Part shown: one piece after another, positions 43,694 to 47,498 of the stretch | Layout of the letters: each line of letters begins with the position of its first letter | How positions within the stretch are numbered: the first letter of the stretch is position 1 | NCBI GenBank assembly: GCA_945878995.1 | Contig: CAMCUN010000027.1 | Coordinates: 1-47,498 of the forward strand | Source: Polaromonas sp. YR568 | Lineage (GTDB): Bacteria; Pseudomonadota; Gammaproteobacteria; Burkholderiales; Burkholderiaceae_C | Direction of reading: 5' to 3' | Length of the DNA stretch: 47,498 bases | Program-made: the position numbers and the translations under genes | The notes under the pieces: generated by a model | Database searches by the model: none | Seen by the model: the letters and a program-made list of their open reading frames with translations, nothing else | What the model was told of the DNA's origin: nothing

Positions 43694-44653
43694 TCACTCG
43701 GGCTGGATGCCGGCTTCCTTGACCAGGCGCGTCCACTTGCTCACTTCACCCAGGGACCAGGTCTTGAACTGCGCCACTGGCATGGGCGAGGGGTCGGCAC
43801 CGAGGTCGAGCAGGCGGCTGCGCACATCGGGATGCTGCAAGGCTTTGGCAATTTCAGCGTTCAGCCTCTCGACCACCGCAGCGGGCGTGCCGGCCGGCGC
43901 AAACAGGGAGATCCAGCCTGACAGGTCGTAGCCCGGCACCCCACTCTCTGCAATGGTGGGCAGATCGGGCATGAGCGTGCTGCGCTGCAGCGAGGTCACG
44001 GCCAGCGGCCGCAGGGTACCCGCTTTCAATTGGCCCGAAGCCGACGCAATGTCGGTGAACATCATGTCCACCCGACCGGCAACCACCTCGGTCATGGCCG
44101 GCGGGTTGCTCTTAAAAGGCACCCGCAGCAGCTTCCAGCCCACCTCGCGCGCCAAGGTTTCGCTTTGCACCACCCCGCTGGCGTTGCCCGTGGCCAGCGA
44201 CAGCTCACGCGTTTTGCCCAGCGTGATCAGCTCGCGCATGGTCTTGGCGGGAAGCTGCGGATTGGTGACCACGATGCTGGTGAAAATCGCCACTCGGTTG
44301 ACCGGCTCGAAGTCTCGAACGGGGTCATAGCGGATGGACCTGAACAGCGCCGGGTTGGCGCCGTGGGTCGAATTGGTTCCCATCAGCAAGGTGTAGCCGT
44401 CTGGCCGCGCCTTGGCAACAAACTCGGCCGCAATGGAGCCGTTGGCGCCTGGCTTGTTGTCAACGATGACAGCCTGTCCCAGGCCCTCAGCGAGCTTTTG
44501 GCTCAGCAGCCGCGTGCCCACGTCGGTGCCACTGCCAGCGCCAAAGGGCACGACGATGGTGACCGCGCGGACCGGAAAAGCGTCCTGCGCCAAGCCCGCT
44601 GCGCTCAGGCACAAGGTGGTGGCCGTCAGGGCGGCCTTCATGAACATCTTCAT
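43694..44653 (-). CDS. Bug-family (TctC-type) periplasmic binding protein
   Basis: A 319-residue protein with signal peptide (KAALTATTLCLSAAGLA, cleavage near AQD at about 23) and a mature start FPVRAVTIVVPFGAGSGTD. GGAG lies 7 bases before the ATG. It lies 36 bases upstream of the dehydrogenase gene and 97 bases downstream of the hydratase gene, so the three are likely one operon on the minus strand. It probably captures the acid whose CoA form the two enzymes handle. No TctAB is present. Confidence 0.92.
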   Translation of the reverse strand: MKMFMKAALTATTLCLSAAGLAQDAFPVRAVTIVVPFGAGSGTDVGTRLLSQKLAEGLGQAVIVDNKPGANGSIAAEFVAKARPDGYTLLMGTNSTHGANPALFRSIRYDPVRDFEPVNRVAIFTSIVVTNPQLPAKTMRELITLGKTRELSLATGNASGVVQSETLAREVGWKLLRVPFKSNPPAMTEVVAGRVDMMFTDIASASGQLKAGTLRPLAVTSLQRSTLMPDLPTIAESGVPGYDLSGWISLFAPAGTPAAVVERLNAEIAKALQHPDVRSRLLDLGADPSPMPVAQFKTWSLGEVSKWTRLVKEAGIQPE

Positions 44654-44750
44654 CTTTGTCTCCTAAAAAATTGAATGCTTCGCTCACAACTGGGCAACTA
44701 TCTGGAACACGGCCGCGCAGCGCAGGGGCGCAGCTGGGCCTTGAGCTTGC

Positions 44751-45551
44751 TCACACACCGGCTGGCCCGTCCTTTTTTCCAAAGACCGGCTGGCGCTTTT
44801 CCTTGAAGGCGCGGGCCGCCTCCATGGAATCAGGGTGGGTCTTGATGATGGCCGTGGCATAGGTTTCCACGTGGTAGCCGTCATCGAGGTTCATGGACTC
44901 CGTCAGATTGATGACCTCCTTCATGAGCCGCACACTGGCCGGGCTGCGGGCGCAAATCTCAGCTGCAGCCACCAAAGCCGCAGCCAGGACCTGCTCCTGG
45001 GGCACCACCTGCTGAACCACACCGAGCCGGTGCAGGTAGTTGGCGTCCACCCGGTTGCCGGTCAGGGCCATCCAGCGCATCACCTTTTCAGGGACGATGC
45101 GCGCCAGATGCTTGGTGCCGCCCATCACACCGGCATTGATTTCGGGCAGTCCAAAGCTGGCGGTGTCGGCCGCGATCACGAAGTCGCATTGCGACACCAT
45201 GACCAGGCCGCTGCCCAGCGCATGCCCATTGATCGCGCCTATCACCGGAACCGGGTTGCGGCGGATGGCATCGAAGACTTGGCGAATCACACGCGTGCGG
45301 ACCAGCGCTGAGGCGGGGTCCATGGCACCGAGCTCGCCCACGTCGCCACCGGCCACAAAAGCACGGTTGCCTGCGCCCGTGAGCACGATGCAGCGGATGC
45401 CCTCGTCGCTGTCCACCGACCGCAGGGCGGCCAGCAGTTCCCGGTGGGCCTGCAGCGACATCGCATTGACGGGCGGCCTGTCAATGGTGATAAGCAGCAC
45501 ATGCGGGTGCCCCTCGGGTCGGCTGAGTTGGATGCTCGAAGGACTGTCCAT
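44751..45551 (-). CDS. Enoyl-CoA hydratase/isomerase family protein
   Basis: A 266-residue crotonase-fold protein. The oxyanion-hole segments are FVAGGDVGELG and GHALGSGLVM. A Glu is kept in FGLPEINAGVMGG, at the position of a catalytic Glu in hydratases. The start at 45551 is chosen because GGAG lies 8 bases upstream; a longer frame is open. It is the first gene of the minus-strand operon and faces the FadR-family regulator gene across about 155 bases. It likely adds water across an enoyl-CoA double bond. Confidence 0.9.
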   Translation of the reverse strand: MDSPSSIQLSRPEGHPHVLLITIDRPPVNAMSLQAHRELLAALRSVDSDEGIRCIVLTGAGNRAFVAGGDVGELGAMDPASALVRTRVIRQVFDAIRRNPVPVIGAINGHALGSGLVMVSQCDFVIAADTASFGLPEINAGVMGGTKHLARIVPEKVMRWMALTGNRVDANYLHRLGVVQQVVPQEQVLAAALVAAAEICARSPASVRLMKEVINLTESMNLDDGYHVETYATAIIKTHPDSMEAARAFKEKRQPVFGKKDGPAGV

Positions 45552-45662
45552 GGATGCTCCTGTGAGGACTGTCAGGGGGGCTTCAAAGACCGCCAACTTC
45601 GGGGGGCGTGAAGGATGGCATAAGCCGAGCCAGGCAGAGATCGTTCATCTATGGTCCGATAA

Positions 45663-45692
45663 TTGACATTGTTGATAATAAAACCATAAAAT
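45663..45692 (+). promoter_or_regulatory. Sigma70-like promoter of the FadR-family regulator
   Basis: TTGACA (45663-45668) and TAAAAT (45687-45692) are 18 bases apart, upstream of the GTG at 45708. An imperfect inverted repeat centred at 45668 (10-base arms, 7 matches) overlaps the -35 and may be an operator for the regulator itself. Expected start near 45699 gives a very short leader of about 9 bases. Confidence 0.55.
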
Positions 45693-45707
45693 GTTTTCGT
45701 AAACCCC

Positions 45708-46439
45708 GTGAATACACTCAAGCTCTCCCCCATCGTCGTGCCCAAGACGTCGGACGTGCTGGCCAATGAGCTTCGCCGGCAAATCCTGTCGGGCGAACTG
45801 GCCAATGGCGAATCTTTGCCGCCCGAGCGCGAATTGGTCGCGCAAACCGGCCTGAGCCGTGGCTCCGTGCGCGAGGCACTGCGCGTGCTGGAGGCAGAGC
45901 GGCTGCTGTCCACCCGTCCGGGCCGCTTTGGAGGCTCCACCGCCCACCAGCCCAACGACGAAACCCTGGGGCGCTCGATGTCGCTGTTCGTTCAGGGGCG
46001 TGGCATCAGCTTGCTGGCGCTACAGCAAACGCGCGAGGCCGTGGAGCCGTCAATGGCCGCTTTGGCCGCCCAGAACCGCACGCAACTCGAGCTGGCGCAA
46101 TTGATAAAGGCCACCGAAAAGGTCGAGGCGGCCTTTGACGACGTTCCCCAGTTTTTGCTCGAAAACGTGCAATGGCACTGCGCCATCGCCCATGCCAGCC
46201 ACAATGAGCTGCTGCGCGGCTTCATGTTCTCGCTCTCGAGCATGGTCTACAAGGCCACAGCAGCAGAGAACTTTGCCACCGAGGCCGTACGCCAACAGGT
46301 CATCCACGCCCACAGGCGGGTGCTCCAAGCCATCGTCAGCCAAGATGCAGACTTGGCGCGCCAACGCATGGCCAGGCACCTGGCAGCGGTCACCGCGGCC
46401 TTCCAGGCTTTTCCTAACGCGCCGGCCCTGATTGCCTGA
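45708..46439 (+). CDS. FadR/GntR-family transcriptional regulator (FCD domain)
   Basis: A 243-residue GntR-type regulator. The winged HTH is at about 15-75 (NELRRQILSGELANGESLPP, SRGSVREALRVLEAERLL), and the C-terminal FCD domain has conserved metal/effector residues, including His in WHCAIAHASHNELLRG and HAHRRVLQAI. The start is GTG with no clear ribosome site and a very short leader. It is divergent from the hydratase operon and followed by a PaaG-like gene, so it probably controls both, with a CoA ester or organic acid as effector (inference). Confidence 0.88.
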   Translation: MNTLKLSPIVVPKTSDVLANELRRQILSGELANGESLPPERELVAQTGLSRGSVREALRVLEAERLLSTRPGRFGGSTAHQPNDETLGRSMSLFVQGRGISLLALQQTREAVEPSMAALAAQNRTQLELAQLIKATEKVEAAFDDVPQFLLENVQWHCAIAHASHNELLRGFMFSLSSMVYKATAAENFATEAVRQQVIHAHRRVLQAIVSQDADLARQRMARHLAAVTAAFQAFPNAPALIA

Positions 46440-46506
46440 TGAGACCCCGCGCTCGCTGAGCTTTGAAGCAGCCGGCCGCCCCATCCTCTCCTTTTTTAAG
46501 CCAACC

Positions 46507-47277
46507 ATGAACGTGAACTATGAAATGCGTGATGCCGTCGCGGTCATCACCTTGAACCGCCCCGACAAACTCAATGCGCTGACGCCCGAGATGCGCGAAG
46601 CGCTGGGCACTTTTTTCGAGCAGGCCGGCCGGGACAGCGAGGTGCGCGCGGTGTTACTGACAAGCGCAGGCAAGGCTTTTTGCGCCAGCGGGGATGTCAG
46701 CCGGATGGGCGACTTCACGCCGCAAAGCGGGCGCGATCTGCTCAAGCTGGCCCACCGCATGGTGCGAAACCTGGCCAACATTGAAAAACCCGTGGTGGCC
46801 AGCGTGCGGGGCGCGGTGGCCGGCATTGGCTGGAGCATGGCCCTGGCCTGTGACGCGGTGATCGCGTCGGAGACGGCCAAGTTTTCGCAAGTTTTTCGCC
46901 ATGTCGGGCTGGTGCCCGATGGCGGTGCGGTGTACTTTTTGACCCAGCATCTGGGCCTGCTGCGCGCCAAAGAACTGGTTTATTCGGGACGCAGAGTCGA
47001 AGCGCGCGAAGCGCTTTCTATGGGCCTGGTCAATCAGGTGGTCGCCGACGAGGCCCTGGACGCCGTCGCCTTTGAATACGCCCGCGAACTCGCAGCAGGG
47101 CCCACCTTCGCCCTGGGCGTGGCCAAAAAAATGTTCAAGCTGATGTACCAGCCCGATCTCGAAACCCTGCTCGACGCCGAAGCCTGGGCGCAGGGACTGG
47201 CCCTGCTCACAGATGACCACCAAGAGGGCGTGCGTGCCTTTTTCGACAAGCGACCGCCAGTGTTTCAGGGCCGCTGA
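46507..47277 (+). CDS. Enoyl-CoA hydratase/isomerase, PaaG-like
   Basis: A 256-residue crotonase-family protein. Oxyanion-hole segments FCASGDVSRMGD and GAVAGIGWSMALA are present. The catalytic region reads FSQVFRHVGLVPDGGAVYFL, with Asp in place of hydratase Glu, as in PaaG-type 1,2-epoxyphenylacetyl-CoA or dienoyl-CoA isomerases. The start at 46507 is 68 bases after the regulator stop; an upstream TTG is open in the same frame. It may isomerise double bonds in intermediates of the same pathway. The gene is the last one in the window. Confidence 0.85.
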   Translation: MNVNYEMRDAVAVITLNRPDKLNALTPEMREALGTFFEQAGRDSEVRAVLLTSAGKAFCASGDVSRMGDFTPQSGRDLLKLAHRMVRNLANIEKPVVASVRGAVAGIGWSMALACDAVIASETAKFSQVFRHVGLVPDGGAVYFLTQHLGLLRAKELVYSGRRVEAREALSMGLVNQVVADEALDAVAFEYARELAAGPTFALGVAKKMFKLMYQPDLETLLDAEAWAQGLALLTDDHQEGVRAFFDKRPPVFQGR

Positions 47278-47451
47278 GCCGCGCACTGGGTCGGCCGCTC
47301 ACTGAGCCTAAACCCGGCAGTTGACCGCTTGCTTCCGCTTCAAACACTTAGTGAATCAAACACTTGCGCACACGACGATCTTCACCTCAGGGGTGAAAGC
47401 GCTGCACGGCCGCAGGTCTGCCGCTTCAGGCCTCTGGCGTTGTTGCTCGCA

Positions 47452-47476
47452 CCCCCCGGACAGGCAGTCCGGGGGG
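47452..47476. terminator. Strong GC-rich hairpin downstream of the PaaG-like gene
   Basis: CCCCCCGGAC and GTCCGGGGGG form a perfect 10-base-pair stem around a 5-base loop. No T-run follows, so a rho-independent role is uncertain. A weaker hairpin (TTCACC / GGTGAA) lies at 47381-47397. The 221 bases after the last gene show no other feature. Confidence 0.5.
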
Positions 47477-47498
47477 CACTCGCGCCTAGCCAGAGACC

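Overview
The window is a GC-rich, densely coded bacterial chromosome segment, most likely from a member of the Burkholderiales and probably Comamonadaceae. The supporting signs are three orphan Bug/TctC-type periplasmic binding proteins, a PhaR-type polyhydroxyalkanoate regulator, a Liv-type ABC transporter with acyl-CoA ligase genes inside its operon, and clusters of a REP/BIME-like repeat. No rRNA, tRNA, phage, IS transposase or CRISPR array was seen. The species assignment is inference.

Layout: (1) 1-7910, plus strand, is one tightly coupled operon: the tail of an acyl-CoA dehydrogenase, an alpha-methylacyl-CoA racemase, then livG, a long-chain acyl-CoA ligase, livH, livM, the binding protein and livF. 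It looks like an import-and-activation system for a carboxylate that may be methyl-branched. A second, degenerate acyl-CoA ligase follows (7989-9482). (2) 9519-11784, minus strand: a nitrilase and an MFS permease. (3) 11991-14254: ahpC and ahpF, with an inverted repeat upstream and a hairpin between the genes. (4) 14348-14641: a tandem REP array. (5) 21006 down to 14731, minus strand: alaA, hom, thrC, moeA, moaD, moaE (amino acids and molybdenum cofactor). (6) 21203-25986, plus strand: a Mth938-like protein, bcp, phoH, a second REP array and an M14 peptidase. (7) 26016-28438, minus strand: PhaR, MarR and LysR regulators.

(8) 28572-32270, plus strand: a Bug binding protein, an M20D amidohydrolase (hippurate-hydrolase type), a complete tandem glycine riboswitch and a DadA-like FAD amino-acid dehydrogenase. 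The gene products suggest a pathway in which an N-acylglycine-like compound is imported and hydrolysed, and the released glycine switches on an amino-acid oxidase. (9) 33466 down to 32480: an MDR oxidoreductase. (10) 34004-37879: a three-gene TatT-associated TRAP transporter (TPAT). (11) 37961-38688: a small DUF4160 / DUF2442-HTH pair behind a perfect palindrome. (12) 38925-39761: an MipA/OmpV outer-membrane protein. (13) 40303 down to 39826: a BrnT/BrnA toxin-antitoxin pair whose toxin has lost its 5' end at a REP element. (14) 41132 down to 40557 and 42200 down to 41244: a carboxymuconolactone-decarboxylase-like protein and a Bug protein. (15) 42521-47277: a CoA-linked catabolic cluster (acyl-CoA dehydrogenase, Bug protein, enoyl-CoA hydratase) divergent from a FadR/GntR regulator and a PaaG-like hydratase/isomerase.

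The findings I rate highest are the amidohydrolase - glycine riboswitch - amino-acid dehydrogenase cluster, the DUF4160/DUF2442 pair with a near-leaderless start, the decayed acyl-CoA ligase, the brnT gene cut by a REP element, and the regularly spaced REP arrays.
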